From Isoetes taiwanensis (taxonomy: Eukaryota > Streptophyta > Lycopodiopsida > Isoetales > Isoetaceae): a DNA stretch of 64,000 nucleotides. Shown in pieces: positions 11,600-20,781 of the stretch. The notes beneath the pieces are model-generated. The model saw only the letters and a list, made by a program, of their open reading frames with translations. It was not told where the DNA came from and searched no databases. The position numbers and the translations under genes were made by a program. The stretch is from contig JAJEKV010000004.1 in the NCBI GenBank assembly GCA_021234155.1, positions 26,023,831 to 26,087,830 on the forward strand, read 5' to 3'. How positions within the stretch are numbered: position 1 is the stretch's first letter; every line of letters begins with the position of its first letter.

Positions 11600-12900
11600 A
11601 TGGCCCGCACCAAACAAACTGCAAGGAAGCCTAGACGAAGCGGATCCTCCAAATGCCAATCCCGACCTCTTCGAGAGAGTCCTTCGAGAACGCCTTCTCC
11701 ATGAAGGCGAATCTTCTTCGAGCGAGGAAGCGAGGGATCGGACCGAGGACCGCATGACAGAGCTCGTGAGGACGACCGGCCGATATCATGCAACAAATCC
11801 TCGAGGAGATTGCACAAGAGGAGGGAAGAAGCTGGGAGCAAGCAGGAGCAAAAGGACCACCAACACCGTGACCAACCCCTGTGGGAAACACCAACCCACC
11901 TGAGGAGCAAAGGAGCAAAGGGACCAATCAACAGCCCAGAGAAACCCCTGTGCCGAGACCCACCCGGCAGGAAGAACAGGGAAGAGAAGAGGAGCAAAGC
12001 AGCCAACACTCACCCCCGAAGAAGCCGACCTTGCACGCCCATCGCCAGTATGAAGCTAAAGAGCCACGGAGCAAGAGGACTAAGAGTCGGAAGACGCACC
12101 AACCATAGCCACAGCCCAAGAAGAGGAAGGCCAAAGCCATAAAAAGCGGCAAAAGGAAAGTGGTGAAGGTCGGAAGCGAGCAAAGGCCCCGCCATCAATG
12201 AGCCGTCAGTGAAGAGACCCCGCCGACCGACGAATTCGACGACGACGACGATTATGTCCCCAACACGAGGGGCAAGCTCTTCGAGAACCCCTGTCCGCAG
12301 AAGGAGGTACCCGCGCAGGTGACGCCTGGATGGGCGGCAGCTCGACAACCGCAGGCCCCCACCATTCCCGACGGGGGACAGTCAAAGCCCCGCCGCAACG
12401 GGAAAGCTTATGTGATAGACCCCGTAAAGGTCTATCGGCCAGAGGATCAAGGAGCACAACGCTTACATGGCAAAGTGGGAGGCCTACAATGCTTATTACC
12501 GTGAGCAATGTGGTGAGAACAATCAAGGCGGACATCCCGGCAAGAAGCCAAACATTGAAGCCGCCACCACCCAGGCCTAAGCCTCCCAGAGCACCAGGGA
12601 AGAAGCGAAGCAAGAAGAAGAGGTCGGAGGACAGAGCTCTCAAGGAAATCCGCACTTCCGAAAGAGTTACGGACTCTTGATCCCTCGCACCGCTTCCAAC
12701 GCTTTGGTCCGTGAAGTCATGCGGAGTACAACACCCGACATGCGAGTAACCGGCGAGATCTGTCCAGCGTGCTTACAGAAGCAGCGGCGGAGGCAAAAAT
12801 AGTGCAGCATTTTGAAGATTCGACGGCCTGCACAGTACACTTGAAGAGAGTTACCCTCATGAGGCAGGTTGCCAGGCACATCAAGGGAGAACGCCCTTGA
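11600..12900 (+). pseudogene. Retrotransposon-borne histone H3-like gene (tail plus histone fold), frameshifted
   Basis: The ATG at 11600 opens MARTKQTARKPRRSG; residues 2-10 are identical to the canonical histone H3 tail, including Lys4 and Lys9. A first stop occurs at 11702. Further coding continues in mixed frames: basic Lys/Arg/Gln-rich linker at about 11810-12640, then ALKEIR (12634-12651), RKSYGLLIPRT and LVREVM (about 12656-12723, corresponding to H3 alpha-N and alpha-1). A final frame from 12769 to the stop at 12898-12900 reads EAAAEAKIVQHFEDSTACTV, then HLKRVTLMRQVARHIKGERP, which mirrors H3 alpha-2, loop 2 (KRVT) and alpha-3 ending in RGERA. The intact ancestor would have been about 430 residues: H3 tail, long charged linker, H3 fold. 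Short plain sequence and an A/T-rich possible 3' end follow the stop. The role is inferred: it might enter nucleosomes or attract H3-tail readers. The present copy is broken by a stop and at least two frameshifts. Confidence 0.85.
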
Positions 12901-13045
12901 GACTTTTGTAAATAACAGAAATTTTGTTAATATAAAGAATTTTGTGGATAAATAATGTGTCTAATCTAGCTTAATTAAGTCAAGTTATAGAATTCTAGCT
13001 TTTGTTTTGATAAAATTGGAGTTTTTAAACAAAAATTGAGACGAT

Positions 13046-13311
13046 GTCTCACACGTCGCTACCCGACAGATTTTGAGATTCTCAAAATCGGCCGGGCATA
13101 ACGCGGTGAGACCATGCCCAAAAGTGCCCAAAACAGCTCCAAATCGACCAAATAAGGGGTCAATTCTGCCTAACTCGACGAGTTTAGTGGAATTACAGCC
13201 TTAAACCACCCAAATTGATTAAGTCTAACCCAATTAGGACCCATGTCTCACACGTCGCGCCAGGACAGAAAATGAGATTCTCAAAATCGGTCTGGGCGCA
13301 ACGTGTGAGAC
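13046..13311. repeat. Second pair of 67-bp palindromes
   Basis: Copies at 13046-13112 (decayed: ACGCGGTGAGAC at its end) and 13245-13311 (intact arms GTCTCACACGT/ACGTGTGAGAC). The spacing within the pair is 199 bp against 186 bp in the first pair. They lie 160-430 bp upstream of the second TATA box, repeating the arrangement ahead of the H3-like ORF. Confidence 0.9.
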
Positions 13312-13471
13312 CTCGTCTCCAGTTTGCTGCAATAGGTTCATTAGTGTTCTTAGCATGCTTTAAACCAAAAAAAATTAGCCTCCAAACACTGAATTGCACC
13401 TCCTAATAGGTCAGAATCGCCCAACTCCAGTGAATTCTAGGTCATCCAAAAATTAGGGTTTTCCACTTTTC

Positions 13472-13479
13472 TATAAATA
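13472..13479 (+). promoter_or_regulatory. TATA box of internal promoter 2
   Basis: CTATAAATAGGCCC lies 115 bp ahead of the ORF2 ATG. The leader after it shares GGCGATCTTC and GCGCTT motifs with the leader after the first TATA box, so the two palindrome-TATA-leader cassettes appear to be ancient duplicates. Confidence 0.6.
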
Positions 13480-13593
13480 GGCCCATCACTTTTCATTGGG
13501 CACCCTGCAAGTTTGCTCTCCACTGCTTAGGCGATCTTCCAGCTCCCTGAGGCGCTTCTGCATCCGTCTGTTATCCCCTTCTTCGCTAGATCA

Positions 13594-15132
13594 ATGGCCA
13601 CTGCTGACTTCACGCGATGGTACAGCGCCAGTGCCCATGCTGCTGAGGCAGATGTCAATGACATCTTCCAAGTCTTCGGCAAAGAAATTGACATCCAAGC
13701 TACGCTAAATGCAACCCCAGCATATAGGCAAGTGCTAGCAGAGTTTCAAGCTAGGGTAGGACCTTCCCTAGTTCAGGTTCCCCCTTGCATAGGCTATTTT
13801 GTTCCCCATCCCTTCAAGCGGCCTTTGGGGATGTCCCCAACATCGCCAAGTACCTGACCAACAAAGCGCAAAGGCTGCCAGACTACATGGTCCTGACAGC
13901 CAACAGGACCAAGTACTTCTCCTACACCGCGGCCTTAGCCATCTTCTTATCCCACCGTGCCGAAAACCCAATGGGGGCAACCTCTATCCCTCCGATGGAG
14001 GTGGACCCCATAGCAAAGGTTCTAAGCGAAGAGCAATGCTTTTGCGCATACCGGCAAAGAAGCGAGGAACGAAGACGAAGAAGAAGAGGAGTCCGACGAC
14101 AATAAGTACACGGAGCTCGACTCAGAGGAGGAACGGCAACAAGCAGAACAGGAGATGGTGAACTTCGAGCAGAGCCGGCAGAACATCAGCATTGCTCCCC
14201 CACTCGGGCTAGGCATCACAAGCCTAGCCCCGATCATCATCAACGGAGAGGAGTATTTACTCCTCAGCGACATCCGAGAACCTTCCGAAAGTGCGGGGAG
14301 GGAGCTCGATTGGATGAACTACTCCACCAGCTAAGGCGGTCCGGACTTGGGCGACTTCATCGTCCCAGGAGCCTCGGACTTTCGCTCCAAGTAAGGGAAG
14401 CCGACACTTTACAGGAGAGTTGACTTGAGGACATACAGGCCCTCAGCGTGATCCGGGCAAATGATGGAGGAGCAAGAGTCTGCCCAGCGGAGGAGGAGTT
14501 CCTCGCCCTCCAGGAACAGATGGGGATCCGTGGGAAGACCACGAGCATTCTAATGCCGAGACCTTCGACACCACCTCCATCAAGAGGAGAAGGAATCGAC
14601 CTCAGACGAATCGACACCAAAATCGAAGACTGGCAGGGAGCTCACCAAGATAGGGGGTCGAAGCGAATACACGCGGGACGACATAGAAGCGGGGAGGCCA
14701 ATCCAAATGGGAGAAGCTTCGCCGACGACAATGACAGTCCCCGAGGTACTACCTCCTCCCGCTTTGCTAGATGGTAGAATAGCGGTAATCCACCGCAAGT
14801 TCAGCCCCGGAGGTGAAGAAGGAGTGTTCATGCCGATTGCACTCTCGGCTTGGCGTAGCATGCTCGCATAGCGCCAAATGTCGACTATCTTTGTCACCCC
14901 GGGTCAAGAGAGCAATGGCACTTGACCTCTTCGACTTCGCCATACCCCATCGACGTCGGCGAGATTGGCGGCCACCGCAGCTCTTACATCCGACCGCGGG
15001 GTAGAAGATCTCAGTGAGAGCCTTGCGTATGCTCGTCGCCAGCATCATCGAAACTTGGGTCATTCGGTAGGAACGGCTCAAGTTAAAAAGTTCCTTGAGG
15101 ACAACCCGCCTTACCGGCGATTTCAAGACTAG
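13594..15132 (+). pseudogene. Second accessory ORF of the gypsy element, unknown function
   Basis: The ATG at 13594 (ATCAATGGCC) and the TAG at 15130-15132 are in the same frame, 512 codons apart, but frameshifts and stops lie between. The start reads ATADFTRWYSASAHAAEADV, then DIFQVFGKEIDIQATL. A shifted frame from about 13785 continues with FGDVPNIAKYLTNKAQRLPD and TKYFSYTAALAIFLSHRAE. An acidic Glu/Asp/Ser region follows (about 14060-14160), then segments such as GITSLAPIIINGEEYLLLSD (about 14212-14271), a Ser/Pro-rich part, and a C-terminus reading SLAYARRQHHRNLGHS, then VKKFLEDNPPYRRFQD. There is no CCHC, protease or RT motif, and it does not match the gag downstream. It has its own TATA box and palindromes, so it looks like an independent accessory gene. 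An A/T-rich tail (15133-15260) may hold its 3' end. I do not recognise the family. Confidence 0.6.
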
Positions 15133-15407
15133 TTAGACTCTTGATCCCTAGACTTTTTGTACTAAAATATTATATAATATATATGAATATAATCTCATTT
15201 GCACTTTAAATGTTTTGTTGATATATTTTGTTACACAATTATGCCAACAAACCATAATCAATGCAAGAGAACAAGTAAAACTAACCATATAGCCATGAAT
15301 TAATTGTGTATGCGGTTAGAGGCCTAGGCTCAAAGCGGCGACAACGCCAGACCTTTAGGGAAGAAACAGACCCTTGAGACCACCCCTAGAAGGAACTTAT
15401 TCAAGAA

Positions 15408-16600
15408 ATGGAACCCATGACCCCGAGAGGAGGAGATATCCCGTGATGAGGGCGGACCTTGAAATGTGATAAAGGCTCTATTAGCCGCACAAGCGCGAGA
15501 GCAGGTTCGGTGGGCAATGCTCAATTGCCACAAGCATCAGGCTTCGAAAAAGCGGGAAGGGACAAGAAGAGGAGCAAGAGAAGGAGATCCCCGAGCTCGG
15601 ATTCCTCCGACTCAAGCTCAGACTTCGACTCAGGCTTCGGAGGAAGAGGAAGAGCGAGCCCAGGACCCAACAGATGGAAGGCAAAGGAACACCAAGAGGG
15701 AAGGCGGAGAGAAACACCCCAGCGGATGGACGACAAAGGGACACGGGGCCTCGACTACTACCGTAAGAAGGTAGATTCCGCGACCGGCAATGTATGGAAG
15801 GCCCGGAATCGAACAGCTTCTGGGGAGAACAAGTCGATTAGAAGCAGAGGCATGGCTGGACGAGATGAGTGAGTACGGCAATGCTTATGGCATGAAGGAT
15901 AAAGACAAAGGAAGAGTGGCAACAGCCCAACTTGAAAGGAGCCGCACGGATTTGGTGGAAGGGTTATGCAAAGGCACATAGCTTAAGCGGGATGCTTGTA
16001 AGTTCGTGAAGTTTGCTAAAAGCCTTCAAGCGCCATTACGTCCCCGAGGGAACATAAGTCTAGTATGATGCAGCGCTTCTTCTGTGTTGCAACAAGGCAA
16101 CAAGTCCGTCGAGAAAATATCTGAGAGGAATTCATGAGGCCGAGGTCATATGTCAGGGTTGGGGAGAAGCATGCGGTAGAAAGCTATATTGAGGGGTTTG
16201 AATGAGGAGATCCGCAAGCTTGTGAGGGCAATAAACCCTAAGACAATGATCGGGCGAGTCCAAGGCTATAAGCTTGCAAGGGGCGGGACCTCGGAATAGC
16301 GGGCGGGCGGCGATTTCGGGGACAAAGGCAAAGGCGACGAGGAGCTATAGCCCTAGGGCAGCCGGTCGAGTCCAAATAGAGCCCCATATGGTGGCAACCG
16401 GGGAAACAAAGCGGAGAAGAAGCGGTGTCCTTCAAAGACAAGCAGGGAGGGTCAAACTACTCCAAAGCGGTCGCGATCCTTTTGCAAGCGATGCCCAAGG
16501 AAAAGAGACAGAGTGCATAGAAAAACGGCTTTGCCCGAGTGCTTCCGGCCGGAGGCCATAGGACAAAATGAACGCCCCTTTACGTCATGAGTCTCGCCCT
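15408..16600 (+). pseudogene. gag of the gypsy element, decayed
   Basis: Capsid/nucleocapsid gene of the element. Early coding pieces are rich in charged residues (15459-15870). The retrotransposon gag core is recognisable in mixed frames: WLDEMSEYGNAYGMKDKDKG (about 15858-15917), LKGAARIWWKGYAKAHSL (about 15930-15985) and FKRHYVPEGT (about 16027-16056), followed by an EKYI..FHEAEVIC-like and EEIRKLVRAINPKTMIGRVQ segment (16110-16265). A ruined zinc knuckle is suggested near 16520-16555 (FARVLPAG where FARECP would be expected). The start is uncertain: ATGs at 15408 and 15417 precede the first segment. Many stops show it is non-functional. Confidence 0.7.
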
Positions 16601-16749
16601 TCAAGCGGAATTAGGGATTAGGACACTCATTCGACAACGACGGCGAGGAAGGCCACGACTACATCTGTGGTGAGTGTCATATCTTTGCCGCAATAGATAC
16701 AGAGCAAGCGAGAGCCAAGATAAAGTAATTTCCACGATGGGAAGGCTAA

Positions 16750-17190
16750 GACCAAGTCATTCATAGTCTTGATAGACTTCGGGGAAGTAGCCATAACTTT
16801 GCATCCCCCGAATGGTTCAAATGTTGAAGTTGAAACCACTAAAGTCAAAGCCAAGGCCCGTTGTCTTAGCAAATGGTGCGGTAAAAAGCGACGGCGGGCA
16901 AAGAGAATTATCTTCGACATCGACTTGCCGGGGATTAATATCCGGATAGGGGCAGAAGTAATGGGCATTGGCAAATCACGACTTGATCATAGGAATGGAG
17001 TACCTTGGACCAGCAGGGCCATTATCGATTGTGGAAGCGGAAGGTGACCTTCCCAAAGACCCGACGGCAAGATTATTGAGATAACAGGTAAGGAAGTTGT
17101 TCCCATCATGCAGTGTATGTCTTCTAAACGGCTGTTCAAGTGCATCAAGAGTGAGCAAGTGGCATGCATTTTCAAGCTTGAGATTAGTGA
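16750..17190 (+). pseudogene. Aspartic protease region of the gypsy element
   Basis: Pieces in shifting frames give FIVLIDFG near 16770, where chromoviral proteases have the catalytic LIDSGA motif, so the active-site DSG has become DFG. FASPE-like, VVLANG-like and MEYLGPAG..IV-like segments follow up to about 17040. The LFK and IKSEQVACIFKL segment near 17135-17180 leads into the linker before RT. Not functional. Confidence 0.55.
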
Positions 17191-17232
17191 GCCGGAATCG
17201 GAAGGAAGCAAAGAAGACAAGGTGCTCGCAAG

Positions 17233-19480
17233 TTGCCGAAGCAAATAGCTAAAGGCGATCACGAATTCCATGATCTCTTTCCAGATGAGATCAAGCAGCT
17301 CCCTCCTTATAGGGGAGTCGAGTGCGAGATAGCACTCGAACCGGGAACTAAGCCAACAAGCAAGGCTCCATATAGAATGACAACGCAGGATTTGTCGGAG
17401 CTAAAGAAGCGATTCTGCGGGGTGAGCTTTCGACCTAGGTTTTATTAGACCTAGTGTTTACGCCATTTGGAGCGCCCATTCTCTTCAAGTAAGAAGAAGG
17501 ATGGCAGTTTAAGAATGTGCATAGACTATAGGCAGTTGAACAAGCACACCATCAAGAACAAGTATGCGCTTCCCAGATCGGATGATTTGATGGATCAGCT
17601 TCAAGGAGCAAGGATCTTCTCCAAAATCGACTTAAGGTCAGGCTATCATCAAATCCGGATAAAGGAAGAAGATATTCATAAGACCGCTTTTAGAACGCGG
17701 TATGGGCACTATGAATTCACGGTAATGCCTTTCGGCTTATCGAATGCCCCCGCGACGTTCATGAGGCTCATGAACGACATCTTCAGGGAGTTTTTAGACA
17801 CCTTTGTGATCGTATTCTTTGATGACATTTTGGTGTATAGCAGATCCCTCGAGGAGCACGTACAACACTTGAGGAGAGTGCTAGAGAAGTTGAAGAGGCA
17901 CCAGTTGTACGCCAAGTTGTCGAAGTGTCACTTCGCAACGGAAAAGGTGGAGTATCTCGGTCATGTGATCTCAGCAGAAGGAATTTCCACGGATCCTGCC
18001 AAGATTGAAGCCGTCATTCAGTGGCCGGCGCCGAAGAATGTGCATGAAGTCAGAAGTTTTCTCGGCCTAGCAGGGTACTACAGGAAGTTCGTGAAGAACT
18101 TTGCTAAGATAGCAGCCCCGTTAACAGACTTGACGAGGGCGGAGAAAGTGAAAGATTGGGCAGAGCATTGGCACAAGAAAGCCCAAGCAGGGTTTGAACT
18201 GTTGAAGGAAGCTTTAACAACCGCCCCAGTCTTAACCCTGCCAGACCCGGAGAAAGACAAGCTTGTAGCGACGGACGCAAGTAAGATAGCTACAGGGGCA
18301 GTGCTCATGCAAGAAGAGCGTGTAGTAGCCCACAAGCCAGGGAAGCTCAATGTGGTAGCGGATGCACTTTCAAGGCATCCTCTGACAACTAGAGTGCATT
18401 GCAATGCAATTTCGACGCTCTCCAGCGACTTTGGTAAGAAGATTGAAGAGTCCTTGCCAACGGACATAGATTTCAAGGAAGCATGGGCAAGCCTCTCTAG
18501 GGAGGCTAGAACAGATAAGGAGCGGGAAGCCTTTAAACATTATAAGAAGGAAGGCAACCTGTTATACCATAAGAACAAGTTGTGCGTACCCGAATCATCA
18601 GGTGTAAGGAAATTGATCCTCCATGACACGCACAACAGCCCAATAGCTGGCCATGCGGGATTCATGAAAACATATTTCAAAGTGCGCAGCAGCTATTATT
18701 GGCCAGGAATGAAGAAGCAAGTAGCTCGCTACATCAGAGAATGCCAGCTATGTCAGCAGACGAAAGCGGAGCAGCTTCGAATTCCAGGAGCATTAGAGCC
18801 ATTAGCGGTGCCAAACGCTAAGTGGGAGGTGATTAGCATGGATTTCATCACAGGGCTCCCAAGGACCGTAAGAGGGAAAGATGCCTTGATGGTAGTGGTC
18901 GACAAGTTGTCGAAGATGGCACATTTTGTGCCTTGTAGGACCACAGATACGGCTATGGATACAGCAAAGCTCTTCACCAAAGAGATCTTCAGGCTTCATG
19001 GCATGCCAAGGGAGATTATCTCCGACAGGGATCCGAAGTTCATGAGCGCCTTTTGGCAAGACCTCTTTGCGACAATCCAGACGAAGCTATCCATGAGCAC
19101 GGCATATCATCCTCAGACGGATGGCCAAACGGAGAGGACCAACAGGATTTTAGAAGACATGCTACGGAACTATGTCTGGAATAAGCAAGGTATGTGGGAA
19201 GAATTTATTCACTTGGTGGAGTTTGCATACAACAGCACCAAGCAGGAATCATCCCAAATGTCGCCGTTTATGATCAATTACGGCTATCAGTGCCTAACTC
19301 CAGACACTTGGCACAACCCCGTGTCAAAAGTGGAAGTTTCGCAGCAGATGTTGGCCGATATGCAGCAGCTTGTGGAAGAAGTTCGAGGGTATCTGCTCGT
19401 CAGAAGAGCATCGCCGACAAGCATCGAACAGTCAGAGAGTTCAAAGTTGGAGATGATGTTTGGCTCAAAATCAAGGTAAA
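17233..19480 (+). pseudogene. Ty3/gypsy pol: RT, truncated RNase H, integrase
   Basis: The RT N-terminus (DEIKQLPPYRGVECEIALEP, APYRMTTQDLSELKK) lies at 17233-17410 and a disruption follows at about 17420-17470. The main frame then runs open from 17467 to 19479 (670 codons): [32 protein letters not shown]; catalytic FFDDILVYS (residues 117-125); connection domain; RNase H start with TDAS (269-272). RNase H then jumps from GAVLMQEE straight to [16 protein letters not shown], so roughly 110 residues, most of the domain, are missing (near 18316). Integrase follows with an HHCC zinc site (H389, H396, C426, C429) and the DD35E core D459, D520, E556. The frame is lost near 19385-19400. Long intact RT and integrase frames contrast with the badly broken 5' genes. 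Confidence 0.9.
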
Positions 19481-19910
19481 GCAGGCAAAGCTCAGGATCG
19501 GGAATTGCAAGAAGCTTGCTCCAAGGTGGGCTGGGCCTTTTAGAATAGTCAAGAGAGTAGGCAATCAATCCTACAAGCTAGACTTGCCAGCACACCTAAA
19601 GATTCATAAAGTCTTCCACGTAAGTTTGTTGAAGAAGCATACTCCCAATCCAGACGAAGTCTTGGACACTCCAACGTTGTTGGAAATGACGGAGGAGCAG
19701 CTAGAAATAGTTCCAGAATTGATTCTTGATAAAGCTTTCAAGAAAACGAGGAGATCAGAATTCCTCCAGTATTTGGTCAAGTGGAAACACTTGCCAGTGG
19801 AAGACGCGACATGGGTACTTAAGAAAGATTTAGTAAAGCAGTACCCACAGTTTATGGAGCAATGGGACGGCAAGGTCATCTCCGAAGAAATCGGCTCAGG
19901 CATGTTGTAG
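19380..19910 (+). pseudogene. Integrase C-terminus with GPY/F module and chromodomain
   Basis: In the frame ending at TAG 19908-19910: [20 protein letters not shown], then a GPY/F-type module (RWAGPFRIVKRVGNQSYKLD), KVFHVSLLKKH, and a chromodomain near the end (LQYLVKWKHLPVEDATWV). Chromoviral chromodomains bind modified histones, commonly H3K9 methylation, and steer integration to heterochromatin. That is notable because the same element encodes an H3-tail mimic. One frameshift separates it from the main integrase frame. Confidence 0.85.
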
Positions 19911-20781
19911 ATTAATTCTATGTTTAGTTAAGATTAATCTACGCATGCAACCTATGCTTGGTATGGGTCGCATGCGTTGTTACCGATGATGGGACCACTA
20001 CGGTGATCTCTAAGGCGTGGTGTAATGTCAATGTAGGCATGACCACATTTCCGCTTGGGTGAGTGGAAGGTAGATTAGAAAGTCTACTTCTGTCCCACGG
20101 AAGTAGATGACCTCGAGAGAGAGGAGGTCATGAAGGAATGCACTGATAGGAAAAGCACCTCTAGCCCCATATATGCTTTGATAGGAGGAATCAGGCCTTC
20201 ACGCCCCATATACGGGAAGGACCTATCCTCCACGCTGGGCAACTACGGTGTAGGCATGAGCGGCATATAGGCATATAGGCGCTGTCTCCACGGCCATAAT
20301 GGAAGATTCACCCTCTTCCTACGCCGGGAGATTAGCCATGCATCCATGTAGATAGGTGGGGTGGTCACCATATAACCAAAATTTTATTAATAATTAAATG
20401 GTACTAACGTAGTGTCGACCTGCAGGCCAATAGAGCGCTCCGGAGGGCAAGGAGGTCGAGCTACGAAGACTTGCAACACAAATTTTGTTGGAATGTGTCG
20501 CAAGGAATGAAGAGTACCTCGGATGTTAATTTGAATTTTGATAAACTTAATTGCCATGATAAGTGAAGTATCGAGTAACCTGTTTTAATGATGCTGTGAA
20601 GTGATAAGTTATTTCATAATATAATCGCGTAATAATGTTCTAAAAATATTACCTTAAGGTAATGTTAATAAATGTGTAAATGTGATAGGAGTATATTATA
20701 TGTATCAGGGTGATTGCAGGAAGAGCCCAAGGTGGGGAGACCCACGATGCTGCGGACAGCATCATTTCAAGGGGGGGAGAA
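19911..20781 (+). other. 3' untranslated region and polypurine tract of the gypsy element
   Basis: Non-coding stretch of 870 bp after the chromodomain stop. The polypurine tract AAGGGGGGGAGAA at 20769-20781 directly precedes the 3' LTR. Two near-identical phrases, CCCCATATATG and CCCCATATACG, lie around 20164-20213. No open frame of interest. Confidence 0.7.

Noticed and set aside
12446-12520. Possible HMG-box-like segment (NAYMAKWEAYNAYYRE) in the H3-like ORF linker
   Set aside because: Only aromatic spacing is suggestive; the rest of an HMG box is absent.
11489-12655. Several minus-strand frames of 75-149 codons across the H3-like ORF
   Set aside because: They are antisense shadows in GC-rich sequence, rich in Leu/Ser/Cys, with no motifs.
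15481-16441. Minus-strand frames across gag
   Set aside because: Antisense of the charged gag region; no independent support.
20413-20427. GTCGACCTGCAGGCC resembles a cloning-vector polylinker
   Set aside because: Only about 14 bases match, and it lies in the 3' untranslated region of the gypsy element with native sequence on both sides, so contamination is not indicated.
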